A stretch of 64,000 nt of DNA, taken from NCBI RefSeq assembly GCF_000376425.1, contig NZ_AQWL01000001.1:283118-347117 (forward strand), in the 5' to 3' direction. A model generated the notes under the pieces. The model did no database searches and was not told where the DNA came from. It worked only from the letters and a program-made list of their open reading frames with translations. How positions within the stretch are numbered: position 1 is the stretch's first letter; every line of letters begins with the position of its first letter. Shown piece by piece: positions 38,688-46,921 of the stretch. Source of the DNA: Thiobacillus denitrificans DSM 12475 (GTDB lineage: Bacteria; Pseudomonadota; Gammaproteobacteria; Burkholderiales; Thiobacillaceae). The position numbers were made by a program, and so were the translations under genes.

Positions 38688-39173
38688 ATGCCAAGTTTTG
38701 ATATTGTGTCAGAGGTCGACAAGCAGGAAGTGCGCAACGCGGTCGATCAGGTCAACAAGGAAGTGTCCACGCGTTTTGACTTCAAGGGCTCCGACGCGCG
38801 CATCGAGCAGGCCGAGTATGTCCTCACAGTCTACGCCGACACCGAATTCCAGCTCGACCAGGTGCACGACATCCTGACGCAGAAGCTGGCCAAGCGCGGC
38901 GTCGACGTGAAATGTCTCGATATCGGCAACGTCGAGAAGGTCTCGGGCAACAAGGTCAAGCGCAACGTGACGGTGAAGACCGGCGTCGAGACCGAATTGG
39001 CGAAGAAGATCGTCAAGTGTATCAAGGACAGCAAGCTCAAGGTGCAGGCCAGCATCCAGGGCGACACCGTGCGCGTGTCGGGCGCCAAGCGCGACGTGCT
39101 GCAGGACACCATCGCGCTGGTAAGGAAGGGTATTGCCGATTTTCCCCTGCAGTATCAGAATTTCCGCGACTGA
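38688..39173 (+). CDS. YajQ family nucleotide-binding protein
   Basis: This is 161 residues, beginning [20 protein letters not shown] with [11 protein letters not shown] near residue 29 and the ending [17 protein letters not shown], all characteristic of YajQ/DUF520. Members bind nucleotides, and some bind cyclic di-GMP as co-regulators. It follows BPH by 23 bases with an AAGGAGC site. Confidence 0.93.
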   Translation: MPSFDIVSEVDKQEVRNAVDQVNKEVSTRFDFKGSDARIEQAEYVLTVYADTEFQLDQVHDILTQKLAKRGVDVKCLDIGNVEKVSGNKVKRNVTVKTGVETELAKKIVKCIKDSKLKVQASIQGDTVRVSGAKRDVLQDTIALVRKGIADFPLQYQNFRD

Positions 39174-39215
39174 ATATCCGGCCGAGGATTTCAGCTCAGA
39201 CACGAGGAGACGGGC

Positions 39216-39761
39216 ATGAGCAAGGTTCTGGTTCCCCTGGCGGACGGCTGCGAAGAACTCGAAGCCGTCACGATCATCGATCTGCTGCGCCGTGCCGACG
39301 TCGAGGTGGTGACGGCAGGCCTGAAGCCCGGTATCGTCAAGGCCAGCCGCGGCGTGCAGCTGGTACCCGACGTCACGCTCGACGTGGCTTTGCAGGACGA
39401 CTACGACATGGTGGTGCTGCCGGGCGGCATGCCGGGCGCGTCGCATTTGAAAGAGGATGCACGCATCCTGGCGCTGCTGAAAAAAATGGCGGCCGCCGGA
39501 AAATACACCGCTGCCATCTGCGCCGCGCCGATGGTGCTGGCTGAAGCCGGCGTGCTCGACGGCAAGCAGGCGACCAGCTACCCCGGCTTCCTCGATGCGC
39601 TGCCCGGCGTGACCGTCAGCGCCGCTGCCGTGGTGCAGGACGGCAAGGTGATGACCTCGCGCGGCCCCGGCACGGCAATGGATTTTGCGCTGGCGCTGGT
39701 GGAAGTGCTGACGGGTAGCGAAAAGCGCCAGCAGGTTGAAGCTGCGTTGGTCAGGCCGTAG
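39216..39761 (+). CDS. DJ-1/PfpI family protein (YajL/ThiJ-like)
   Basis: This is 181 residues. DGCEELEAVTIIDLLRRADVEV contains the conserved Glu near residue 15, and the nucleophile-elbow Cys is in AAICAAPMVLAEAG near residue 106. This is a YajL/DJ-1-like arrangement linked to protection against oxidative or carbonyl damage. A GAGGAGACG site precedes the ATG. Confidence 0.9.
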   Translation: MSKVLVPLADGCEELEAVTIIDLLRRADVEVVTAGLKPGIVKASRGVQLVPDVTLDVALQDDYDMVVLPGGMPGASHLKEDARILALLKKMAAAGKYTAAICAAPMVLAEAGVLDGKQATSYPGFLDALPGVTVSAAAVVQDGKVMTSRGPGTAMDFALALVEVLTGSEKRQQVEAALVRP

Positions 39762-39824
39762 CCGGCCACGCGCCGCCGTTGTTATCATTCGGCCTACATC
39801 ACGCCGATCCGGAGACCACCAACC

Positions 39825-40259
39825 ATGCAGATTCGCGAAATCCTCACGCTTAAAAGCGACGACATTCACAGCATTGCGCCGACCGACCCGGTTTCCAGCG
39901 CCGTCGCCAAGCTGGTGGGCCTGGGGGTGGGTTCGCTGGTGGTACTGAAAAATGGCGAGATGGTAGGGCTCCTGACCGAGCGTAATGTGGTGCAGGGCAT
40001 GCTCAAACAGGGCGGCGACCTGAAGGATGCCGAAGTCAGCAGCATCATGGTGGCCGAGCCGGTCGTGGCCAATGCGGACGACTCGGTGGATTACGCGCGC
40101 GACGTGATGACCAAATCGCACATCGGTCACCTGCCGATCTTCGACGGCAACAAGCTGCTTGGCATCATTTCCTTCCACGACGTGGCGCGTGCCTGCCTCA
40201 AGGAAGCCAATTTCGAGAACAGCTTGCTGAAGCGCTACATCAAGCACTGGCCCGAGTAA
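39825..40259 (+). CDS. CBS-domain pair protein
   Basis: This is 144 residues made only of two CBS motifs: SLVVLKNGEMVGLLTERNVVQ near residue 40 and IGHLPIFDGNKLLGIISFHDVAR near residue 104. Stand-alone CBS pairs bind adenine nucleotides and modulate partners; the partner is unknown here. It has its own short leader after the DJ-1 gene. Confidence 0.88.
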   Translation: MQIREILTLKSDDIHSIAPTDPVSSAVAKLVGLGVGSLVVLKNGEMVGLLTERNVVQGMLKQGGDLKDAEVSSIMVAEPVVANADDSVDYARDVMTKSHIGHLPIFDGNKLLGIISFHDVARACLKEANFENSLLKRYIKHWPE

Positions 40260-40277
40260 GGCGGCCTATTGAGCCGG

Positions 40278-40787
40278 TCAGCGGATCGACTCGATGTCGA
40301 TGGTCTTCTCCAGTATTTTCGGCACGATCAGCGCGTAGCCCTGCTGTTGCCAGTGCGCCAGCTCGACGATGCCGTTGGGCACCACTTCGATGAAATCCTG
40401 GAAGTCCGCTACCGCATAGCCGAAATCCTCGGCTGCCTGGCCGCATACCTTGAAGGACACGCCGAGGTCGGCGTAGTAACGCATGCGGTCGACCACTTCC
40501 TGATATTTGGCCTCGTTCTTTGTCGCCACCGTCACGATTTCGGTGCCGTGGATGACCACCACGATGTTCATGTCTTCGGGCGAGTAGTTGTAAGGCGCCT
40601 CCTGCAGCGGGTTCATCAGCGAACGCACCCAGTACAGTGCACTGCCAATTTTCTGCGGGTCGTCCAGGTAGAACTCGAACATGACCTTGGGGGGCGCATA
40701 GGGAGTGGCCACCCATTTGCCAGCCGCCTGCGCTGGCGCAATCGTGCCCAGCCACACCAGCATTAACAAAGTCAGGACAGGTTTCAC
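40278..40787 (-). CDS. Exported DsrE/DsrF-like protein
   Basis: This is 169 residues with a signal peptide (MKPVLTLLMLVWLGTIAPAQA). The mature part fits the DsrE fold: a beta-strand VMFEFYLDD, MNIVVVIHGTEI, then ADLGVSFKVCGQAAED with a single Cys near residue 115, and a C-terminal GIVELAHWQQQGYALI. DsrE proteins carry or bind sulfur, but this one appears periplasmic. It shares the Cys and the final Gln-x-Gly-Tyr pattern with the proteins at 43237 and 44383. Confidence 0.75.
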   Translation of the reverse strand: MKPVLTLLMLVWLGTIAPAQAAGKWVATPYAPPKVMFEFYLDDPQKIGSALYWVRSLMNPLQEAPYNYSPEDMNIVVVIHGTEIVTVATKNEAKYQEVVDRMRYYADLGVSFKVCGQAAEDFGYAVADFQDFIEVVPNGIVELAHWQQQGYALIVPKILEKTIDIESIR

Positions 40788-40820
40788 GACGATCTCCCCG
40801 TTTTTCTGATCGTGTCTGTT

Positions 40821-41699
40821 TTATAGGCGCTGTGCGGCGTTCTGTTGCAGGCGGCGCAGGGTCTGGAACAGCTGGAGCCGCGCGGGGTCGATCGCGCCCG
40901 CGGCGGCGGCTTCCTGGAGACGGCAGCCCGGCTCGGTCTCGTGCTTGCAGTCGCGAAAGCGGCACTGCCCGAGAAACGGGCGAAACTCGACGAAGCCATG
41001 TGCCAGGGCGCCGGCATCCAGGTGCTGCAGGGCAAATTCCTGCAGGCCGGGCGAGTCGATCACCGTGGAAACGGCATCCAGCCGGTGCAGGCGGGTGTGG
41101 GTAGTCGTGTGGCGGCCGCTGTCGAGCGCTTCGGAATACTCGGCTGTCACCGCCTCGGCACCGGGAAACAGCGTATTGATGAGGGTCGACTTGCCCATGC
41201 CGGACTGCCCGATCAAGAGCGTGGTGTGGCCGTGCAGGGCAGGTTTCAGGGGCGTCGCGTCGGACAGCGCCGACAGGATGACGAGCGGATAGCCGATGCG
41301 GGTGAGGAGGTCCAGCCGTGCGCGCGCGACCGGGGTTTCCGGCAGGTCGGCCTTGTTGAGGACGAGCAGGCTGGCGATGCCCTGGTCTTCGGCGGCGAGA
41401 ATGCAGCGCTGCACCAGTTCCATCGAAAAACTCGGCCGTGCCGCCACCACCACCGCAAGCTGGGTCACATTGGCAGCGATGGCCTTGGATTTGAAGGCGT
41501 CGGAACGGTAGAGCAGGCTGGCGCGCGGCAGCACTGCCTCGATCACCCCGGCATTGCCGTCGCGCCGGACTTCGACCCGGTCACCGCATACCGCGCGCAG
41601 ATGGCGGCCCTTGACCTGGCAAGGCAGTTCGCCGGCAGCGGTCGCAACGATGAAGCGGCGGCTGAACGCCGCGACAACCTGGCCGGTCAGGACGGCCAT
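40821..41699 (-). CDS. rsgA: Ribosome small subunit GTPase RsgA
   Basis: This is a 292-residue circularly permuted GTPase. An N-terminal OB fold (GQVVAAFSRRFIVATAAGELPCQVKG) is followed by G4 LVLNKADLP, G1 LIGQSGMGKSTL near residue 165 and G3 DSPGLQEFAL. A C-terminal zinc site is CRFRDCKHETEPGC. It acts in late 30S maturation. It lies directly after a partial copy of the neighbouring pterin dehydratase gene tail. Confidence 0.94.
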   Translation of the reverse strand: MAVLTGQVVAAFSRRFIVATAAGELPCQVKGRHLRAVCGDRVEVRRDGNAGVIEAVLPRASLLYRSDAFKSKAIAANVTQLAVVVAARPSFSMELVQRCILAAEDQGIASLLVLNKADLPETPVARARLDLLTRIGYPLVILSALSDATPLKPALHGHTTLLIGQSGMGKSTLINTLFPGAEAVTAEYSEALDSGRHTTTHTRLHRLDAVSTVIDSPGLQEFALQHLDAGALAHGFVEFRPFLGQCRFRDCKHETEPGCRLQEAAAAGAIDPARLQLFQTLRRLQQNAAQRL

Positions 41700-41702
41700 G
41701 TC

Positions 41703-41751
41703 TCAGATGTCGGACAGTGCGTCGACCTTGGCCGCGCAGAGGGAATCGTTT
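41703..41751 (-). pseudogene. Partial duplicate of pterin dehydratase 3' end
   Basis: The 49 bases resemble the last 49 bases of the pterin dehydratase gene at 41827, with roughly three quarters identical by eye. They encode [15 protein letters not shown] then stop, against [15 protein letters not shown] in the intact gene. The 75 bases between the two copies do not resemble the rest of that gene. It looks like a leftover of a tandem duplication next to rsgA. Confidence 0.6.
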
Positions 41752-41826
41752 GGGCTCCGGCCGGCGCGAAGCGTCTTAACGTTCGCTTTGTTCACGCGAG
41801 TCTGTGCCGAAACGATCCCCTCGGCG

Positions 41827-42168
41827 TCAAATGTCCAGCAGTGCATCGACTTTCGCGGCACAGATGAAATCGTTTTCCGACAGGCCGCCGATCGCATGTG
41901 TCCAGTATTCGACACGGCAGGTGTTGTAACCGACCAGCAGGAAGGGATGGTGATCTTCGCGATGCGAAACCCACATCACCGCGTTGGTGAATGCCTGGGT
42001 CCGATAGTGATCCTTGAACTTGTATTCCTTGACGATTTTCTCGCCGTCGCGCTGCCAGCCAGGCAGCCCCTTCAGCAACGGCGCAACCTGCGCATCGGTC
42101 AAGGGAGCGACGCCACCTTCGCAGGGAGCGCATTTCTTGCGGACGAGTTCTTCAACGACAGTGGTCAT
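41827..42168 (-). CDS. Pterin-4a-carbinolamine dehydratase
   Basis: This is 113 residues. The family core is [40 protein letters not shown], where His-His and the following His/Asp form the active site. It dehydrates 4a-hydroxytetrahydropterin. No phenylalanine hydroxylase gene is in the window, so a moonlighting or molybdopterin-related role is possible. An AGGAG site precedes the ATG, 11 bases after the cytochrome gene. Confidence 0.9.
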   Translation of the reverse strand: MTTVVEELVRKKCAPCEGGVAPLTDAQVAPLLKGLPGWQRDGEKIVKEYKFKDHYRTQAFTNAVMWVSHREDHHPFLLVGYNTCRVEYWTHAIGGLSENDFICAAKVDALLDI

Positions 42169-42179
42169 GACGGGACTCC

Positions 42180-42488
42180 TTACTTGAATTTGTAATACTG
42201 CTGGTTGAGGTAGGCGGCGACGTGCGCCTCGTCTTCCGGAAACCAGCCGGTGCCGGTATTGGCGTTGCAGGCGGAGATGCGGGCGGCCAGTTGCTGCGCG
42301 GTTTTGACCTTGCGATCGGCGCGCGTGTAGATCTTGCTGCCGTCGCCGCCGAACATGCTGGTGTGGCAGCTGAGGCAGGCTTTGTCGTGCAGCTGCTTGC
42401 CGGTCTTGGGGTCGCCCTTGGCGAACGGCGCGGCATGCGCGCCGCTCGCCAGCAGCACGCCGCAGAACAGGGCGGTCAGGGTTTTCAT
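42180..42488 (-). CDS. Small periplasmic c-type cytochrome
   Basis: This is 102 residues. A signal peptide ([19 protein letters not shown]) is followed by one haem site CLSCH near residue 38, with [12 protein letters not shown] after it. The C-terminal helix [14 protein letters not shown] is typical of class I cytochromes. It is a single-haem electron carrier; its partner is not evident, but petABC lies 6 kb away. Confidence 0.85.
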   Translation of the reverse strand: MKTLTALFCGVLLASGAHAAPFAKGDPKTGKQLHDKACLSCHTSMFGGDGSKIYTRADRKVKTAQQLAARISACNANTGTGWFPEDEAHVAAYLNQQYYKFK

Positions 42489-42601
42489 GATCGAGACTCC
42501 GATTGATTATTCCTTGCATTATCGCCACAGGGCGGCAATTGCGCCAGCGCCGTTCACCTCGTGTGCGAGAATGGCGGCCTGTTTTTCGAAGGAACGCTGA
42601 A

Positions 42602-43150
42602 ATGGCACTGAATCCCACGCATCTGCTCTGGCTGGACATGGAAATGACCGGCCTGTCCCCCGACACCGACCGCATCATCGAACTCGCCATTGTCGTCACC
42701 GACGCCGACCTCAACACCGTGGCCGAAGGGCCGGTGCTGGTGGTGCACCAGCCCGACACGGTGATGAATGCGATGGACAACTGGAACAAGGGCACGCACG
42801 GCAAGTCGGGACTGATCGATCGCGTCAAGGCCTCTGCGCTTTCCGAGGCCGAGGCCGAGGCGCAGATGCTGGCGTTCGTGAAGCAGCACGTGCCGGCCAG
42901 GACTTCGCCGATGTGCGGCAATTCCATCTGCCAGGACCGCCGCTTCATGGCGCGCTACATGCCGCAGCTGGAAGCCTTCTTCCATTATCGCAACCTGGAT
43001 GTCAGCACGCTGAAGGAACTCGCCAAACGCTGGCGCCCGGGTTTGTGCGAAGGGTTCAAGAAGGCGAGCAAGCACGAAGCGCTGGCGGACATCTACGAAT
43101 CGATCGACGAAATGAAGTATTACCGCGAGCATTTCATCCGCGGCGCATGA
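42602..43150 (+). CDS. orn: Oligoribonuclease
   Basis: This is a 182-residue DEDDh exonuclease: [22 protein letters not shown] (Asp and Glu), [18 protein letters not shown] near residue 107 and the HEALADI segment near residue 158 with the catalytic His and Asp. It degrades 2-5-nucleotide RNAs and pGpG. The start is the ATG that follows GAAGGAACG. Confidence 0.95.
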   Translation: MALNPTHLLWLDMEMTGLSPDTDRIIELAIVVTDADLNTVAEGPVLVVHQPDTVMNAMDNWNKGTHGKSGLIDRVKASALSEAEAEAQMLAFVKQHVPARTSPMCGNSICQDRRFMARYMPQLEAFFHYRNLDVSTLKELAKRWRPGLCEGFKKASKHEALADIYESIDEMKYYREHFIRGA

Positions 43151-43236
43151 AAACAGCGGCCGGATGGCCGCTGCCAGATCGGGCATGGCGTAGCCGCTGG
43201 TTCCACACGCGCTTTGCGCGTAGTGGATCGGGGGCT

Positions 43237-43692
43237 TCAGGGCTTGAGGTAGACGTAGCCTTCCCGCGCCTGCAGGCGGCCAATTTCGGCGACGCCGGAC
43301 GCCACGACGGTGGCTTCGGGGATCACCGCGCTGGCGTCCAGCTTGCGGCTCTTCAGGGTGTTGTTGCAGACGCGGAAGTCGACGCCTTTGGCCTTCAGTT
43401 CCTGCACTGCGGGCTCGTAGGGGTTGCCGTTTTTGTCCTGCGCGCCGGCGAGCAGGAAGTCGATGCCCTTGCCGTGGGCGACGACGGCGATATGGGCATC
43501 CTTGCTGGCGTTGAGGTGATTCCGCACGTTGCGCAAGGCGACCATCGCGTTTTCGCTGTCGTTGAGGTGATAGACCACCTTTTCTTCCGGACCCGCGGCA
43601 GGGGCCGCAGCCTCGGCCAGCGGGGCGGCGTGGGCCATGGGGGCGGTTGCCAGCAGCAGAACGGTCAGTAGCGGGGCGAAGATGCGTGTCAT
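43237..43692 (-). CDS. Exported DsrE-family protein divergent from ECF sigma gene
   Basis: This is 151 residues with a signal peptide ending near PMAHAAPLAEA. The mature domain has VVYHLNDSENAMVALRNVRNHL, AHIAVVAHGKGIDFLLAGAQ and AKGVDFRVCNNTLKSRKL with its only Cys near residue 109, then SGVAEIGRLQAREGYVYLKP. This is a DsrE fold with the sulfur-site Cys position kept. Its promoter matches the sigma gene's own promoter across the shared 139-base gap, so it should belong to that regulon. Confidence 0.8.
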   Translation of the reverse strand: MTRIFAPLLTVLLLATAPMAHAAPLAEAAAPAAGPEEKVVYHLNDSENAMVALRNVRNHLNASKDAHIAVVAHGKGIDFLLAGAQDKNGNPYEPAVQELKAKGVDFRVCNNTLKSRKLDASAVIPEATVVASGVAEIGRLQAREGYVYLKP

Positions 43693-43749
43693 GGTGAGTC
43701 TCCTGATTGATATATTGAATAAACCGGCTTTATCGAAGCCTGTGAAGAA

Positions 43750-43775
43750 GACGCAGCGAGTGACACGCTTATTCC
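43750..43775 (-). promoter_or_regulatory. ECF-type promoter for the dsrE-like gene
   Basis: On the minus strand, GGAATAAGC begins at 43775, and CGTC lies 17 bases after GGAAT (43753-43750). This is the -35 GGAAY and -10 CGTC layout of ECF sigma factors. It would give a leader of about 50 bases before the ATG at 43692, where an AGGAG site is present. Confidence 0.65.
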
Positions 43776-43797
43776 ATTCCGGCAGGCAGATTTTTCT

Positions 43798-43823
43798 GGA
43801 ATAAACGTACCCTTTTCCGCGTC
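43798..43823 (+). promoter_or_regulatory. ECF-type promoter for the sigma factor operon
   Basis: GGAATAAAC begins at 43798, and CGTC at 43820-43823 again follows GGAAT by exactly 17 bases. It matches the divergent promoter base for base except one position in the extended -35. Transcription would begin about 43830, almost at the sigma gene ATG, so the mRNA may be leaderless. Confidence 0.65.
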
Positions 43824-43831
43824 ACATCGAC

Positions 43832-44386
43832 ATGACCATGATGAGCCGTTTTCTGTTTGGCCCGTTCCGCCCAGGCATCGAGGCGCAGCGTCCGGTGCTC
43901 TACCGCATCGCCTATGCCTGGTGCCACGACGCGGCGCTGGCCGACGACCTGGTGCAGGAAACGCTGTCCAAAGCCTGGGTACGGCGTGCTCAGCTACGCG
44001 ACGAGGCGGCGCTGAAGGCCTGGATGGTGGCGATCATGAATCACTGCTGGCTCGATCACCTGCGCAGCCGGCGCGATTTCGACGATGTCGAGGACTGGCA
44101 GGACGAACTCGAATCCGGCGCCGCGTCGCCCGAGGCATGCTGCGACCGCGAGCAGGTGATTGCCTGCGTACGTGCCGCAGTGGCGCGTCTGCCACTGGGG
44201 CAGCGCCAGGTGCTGACGCTGGTCGATCTGGAAGAATTCGGCTATGCCGAGGTGGCCGGAATTCTGGACATTCCGGTCGGTACGGTGATGAGCCGTCTGT
44301 CGCGCGCACGCGCGAGCCTGAAAAAATTGCTGGATACGGCAATGCAGCAGCCTGCGGCACCGCCGCAGCTGAGGAGGGTGAAATGA
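43832..44386 (+). CDS. ECF-type RNA polymerase sigma factor
   Basis: This is about 184 residues. Region 2 is YRIAYAWCHDAALADDLVQETLSKAW near residues 25-50, and region 4 is LPLGQRQVLTLVDLEEFGYAEVAGIL with HTH VGTVMSRLSRARASLKKLL near residue 148. An acidic, Cys-containing linker (ESGAASPEACCDRE) lies between. Three ATGs are near the start (43832, 43838, 43841); no ribosome site is visible before them. The next gene overlaps by four bases and encodes the anti-sigma factor. Confidence 0.9.
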   Translation: MTMMSRFLFGPFRPGIEAQRPVLYRIAYAWCHDAALADDLVQETLSKAWVRRAQLRDEAALKAWMVAIMNHCWLDHLRSRRDFDDVEDWQDELESGAASPEACCDREQVIACVRAAVARLPLGQRQVLTLVDLEEFGYAEVAGILDIPVGTVMSRLSRARASLKKLLDTAMQQPAAPPQLRRVK

Positions 44387-45114
44387 GCTCGATCGTTTCG
44401 GACGAAATCCTGCATGCATTCATCGATGGCGAACTCGACGTCGCCGAGAGCGAAAAGCTCATCGCCCGGATGCGTGAGGATGCGGGGTTGATGCAGCGCG
44501 TCTGCGCCCTGCGCAGCCTGCAGGGCATGGTGAAGCTGGCATATGCCGAGCCACCGCCGGCAGCTGGCCGGGAATCGCGCCGCGTGCCGCGACGCCGGTT
44601 CATGCAGCGCTGCACCTTCGGCAGCCTCATTCTGCTTGCGGGTGTGAGCGCCGGCTGGGCCTTGCGCGGCGTGGAATCGCGTGCGCTGGCCGCCGCGCCG
44701 GCCGCCGCCCTGGACGGCTATCGGACGGTCAGTTTGGCGCGCGAGGCCGACCCGAACCGGGTCATGCTGCATCTCGACAGCGCCGCGCCGGACAAGATGC
44801 AGGCGGTACTGGATCAGGCCGAGCGTCTGCTCGACGAAGCGGAACGGGAGGGGCGGCCGATGCAGCTTGAAGTCATCGCCAATAGCCGCGGCATCCAGCT
44901 GATGCGCGCGGGCTACAGTCCCTACGCCGCGCGCATGGCACGCATGAAACAGCGCCACGTCAACCTGCACTGGGTGGCATGCGGCCAGTCCATCGCCCGG
45001 ATTACGGACGAGGGACAGCGGGTGGAGCTGCTGCCCGCCACCCGGACGGCGCCGACGGCCATCGGCGAAATCGTCACCCGGCTCCAGCAAGGCTGGACCT
45101 ATGTCCGGGTTTGA
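44383..45114 (+). CDS. Transmembrane anti-sigma factor with DsrE-like C-terminal domain
   Basis: This is 243 residues. The N-terminal ~60 residues (ILHAFIDGELDVAESEKLIARM) resemble anti-sigma domains but lack the Hx3Cx2C zinc motif. A basic stretch (RRVPRRRFMQR) precedes one transmembrane helix at about 72-90. The C-terminal domain (about 105-243) reads VMLHLDSAAPDKMQAVLDQAERLL, QLEVIANSRGIQLMRAG and VNLHWVACGQS, with its Cys near residue 200, then QQGWTYVRV. This matches the order and Cys position of the two DsrE proteins nearby. I infer a periplasmic DsrE-like sensor fused to a sigma inhibitor. It is coupled to the sigma gene and overlaps the DUF255 gene by 14 bases. Confidence 0.75.
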   Translation: MSSIVSDEILHAFIDGELDVAESEKLIARMREDAGLMQRVCALRSLQGMVKLAYAEPPPAAGRESRRVPRRRFMQRCTFGSLILLAGVSAGWALRGVESRALAAAPAAALDGYRTVSLAREADPNRVMLHLDSAAPDKMQAVLDQAERLLDEAEREGRPMQLEVIANSRGIQLMRAGYSPYAARMARMKQRHVNLHWVACGQSIARITDEGQRVELLPATRTAPTAIGEIVTRLQQGWTYVRV

Positions 45115-46909
45115 ACGTGCGACGACCGTTGCCGTCCTGCTGCTGATTCTGCTGCTGCCTGCGGCGTCGGCCGCGGCCGCTCCGGTCAATCGGCTGGCCG
45201 GCCATCCGTCACCCTACCTGGCCCTGCATGGCCACGATCCGGTGGCCTGGCAGGAATGGCATGCCGACACCCTCGCCCGCGCCCGGCGCGAGAACAAGCT
45301 GCTGTTCGTTTCGGTGGGCTACTTCGCCTGCCACTGGTGCCACGTCATGCAGCGCGAAAGCTACCGGAACCCGCAGATTGCCGCGTTGCTCAATCGTGAT
45401 TTCATTCCGGTCAAGGTCGACCGCGAGCTCAACAACGGGCTGGACGAGGCTTTGCAGGAGTTTTCTTCGCGGCTCAATGGTGTGGCGGGCTGGCCGCTGA
45501 ATGCCTTCGTCACCCCCGAGGGCTATCCGGCGTTCGTCGTGCTGTATGCGCCGCCGGAGGATTTCAGCAAGCTGCTGTCCCAGCTCTCCGCACGCTGGGC
45601 GTCGGATTCGGCCGGCATCCGGCGTTTGGCGCAGCAGGCGGCACCGCCGCCTGCGCTGGAGCCCGTCGGTGCGCCGCTGACGGCGGCACGCAGCGCGCGC
45701 GCCTGGCAGCAGTTCGTCGCCGGCGCCTGGCAAGAAGCCGACACGCTCCATGGCGGCTTCGGCCAGGTCAGCAAATTTCCGATGGCGCCGCAACTGCATG
45801 CCCTGCTGGAGCGCCAGGCACGGCAGCCGGACGCCAGGCTGGCCGAATTCCTGCGCCTGAGCTTCGATCAGATGGCGGCGCGCGGACTGCGCGATCATAT
45901 CGGCGGCGGATTTTTCCGCTACACCACCGATCCCGGATGGGACACGCCGCATTTCGAGAAAATGCTCTATGACAATGCGCATCTGGCGATGCTCTATTTG
46001 CGTGCCGCAACCGTGCTGCGCCAGCCGCGTTACCGCGAAATTGCCCGCAGCACGCTCGATTTCATGCAGGACGAATTGCTGGATGCGGGCGGCGGCCTGT
46101 ACAGCAGCACCTCGGCGGTGGATGCCGCCGGGCGGGAAGGCGCCACCTATCTGTGGGAGCCCGATGAATTGAAGCGGCACCTGCCGCCCGCAGCCTATGC
46201 CGCGGCGCAGCGGGTGTGGCGGCTCGATGCCGCGCGCAGTTTCGACGACGGCTATCTGCCTGCGGAATACCGCACCCCGACGGCGGACGAGCGCCGGCTG
46301 CTGGCCGATGCCGCGCACATCCTGCGTCCCTTGCGCCGCGCCCGCAGCCTGCCCAAGGACGACAAGCTGAATGCCGGCCTGAATGGCCTGGCGCTGTCGG
46401 CCTTCAGCCAGGCCATTCGACTCGATCCGGCCTATCGTCAACGCGCCGACCATCTGCAGCGATTCCTGCTGACGCAGCTGGTCAGGGACCGGTACCTGAG
46501 GAAGGCGAGGGCGCGCGGGCAGGTACTGCCGCAGGCCGAACTGGAGGACTACGCCTATGTCGTGCAGGGGCTGCTCGATCATGCCGAGGCCACCGGCAAC
46601 GCGCAATCGCGCGCCCGGGCGCGGCAACTGGCGCATACCGCCTGGCAGGCGTTCTGGAGCGGGAAGGGCTGGCAACGCGAAGCGCGGCCCTTGCTGGCCA
46701 CCTTGCAGGCCGAGCCGGCGCTGGCCGACGGCGCACTGTATTCGCCGTCCGATGTGCTGATCCTGGCCAGCCTGCGCTTGCCGGATCCCGTGCTGCAGCG
46801 GTTGGCGCGTACCGCCGCCGGTTGGCGGCTGCCGGCGATGGAGCGGGATGCCTACGCCTATCCCACCCGCGTGCGGGTGCTGACGCAGACGATGCAGCCG
46901 CGAGATTAG
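45101..46909 (+). CDS. Exported thioredoxin-like DUF255 (YyaL/SSP411) protein
   Basis: This is 602 residues. A signal peptide (VAVLLLILLLPAASAAAA) is followed by an N-terminal thioredoxin-like domain with RLAGHPSPYLALHGHDPVAWQEW and FACHWCHVMQRESY (CxxC near residues 77-80). A long alpha/alpha-barrel-like region contains GGGFFRYTTDPGWDTPHFEKMLYDNA near residue 265. Most YyaL proteins are longer and cytosolic; this one is exported. It overlaps the anti-sigma gene, so it is a likely target of the same sigma factor and may act on periplasmic thiols. Confidence 0.82.
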   Translation: MSGFERATTVAVLLLILLLPAASAAAAPVNRLAGHPSPYLALHGHDPVAWQEWHADTLARARRENKLLFVSVGYFACHWCHVMQRESYRNPQIAALLNRDFIPVKVDRELNNGLDEALQEFSSRLNGVAGWPLNAFVTPEGYPAFVVLYAPPEDFSKLLSQLSARWASDSAGIRRLAQQAAPPPALEPVGAPLTAARSARAWQQFVAGAWQEADTLHGGFGQVSKFPMAPQLHALLERQARQPDARLAEFLRLSFDQMAARGLRDHIGGGFFRYTTDPGWDTPHFEKMLYDNAHLAMLYLRAATVLRQPRYREIARSTLDFMQDELLDAGGGLYSSTSAVDAAGREGATYLWEPDELKRHLPPAAYAAAQRVWRLDAARSFDDGYLPAEYRTPTADERRLLADAAHILRPLRRARSLPKDDKLNAGLNGLALSAFSQAIRLDPAYRQRADHLQRFLLTQLVRDRYLRKARARGQVLPQAELEDYAYVVQGLLDHAEATGNAQSRARARQLAHTAWQAFWSGKGWQREARPLLATLQAEPALADGALYSPSDVLILASLRLPDPVLQRLARTAAGWRLPAMERDAYAYPTRVRVLTQTMQPRD

Positions 46910-46921
46910 GGTTGACAGGCC

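Noticed and set aside
38709..40247. A 512-codon open frame on the minus strand opposite yajQ, the DJ-1 gene and the CBS gene
   Set aside because: It spans three well-supported genes on the other strand, is rich in His, Arg and Ala as expected of a GC-rich shadow frame, and matches no family.
42489..42530. Third ECF-type promoter before the small cytochrome c gene (GGAATAAT on the minus strand)
   Set aside because: No CGTC follows at 16-17 bases, and the motif lies too close to the start codon.
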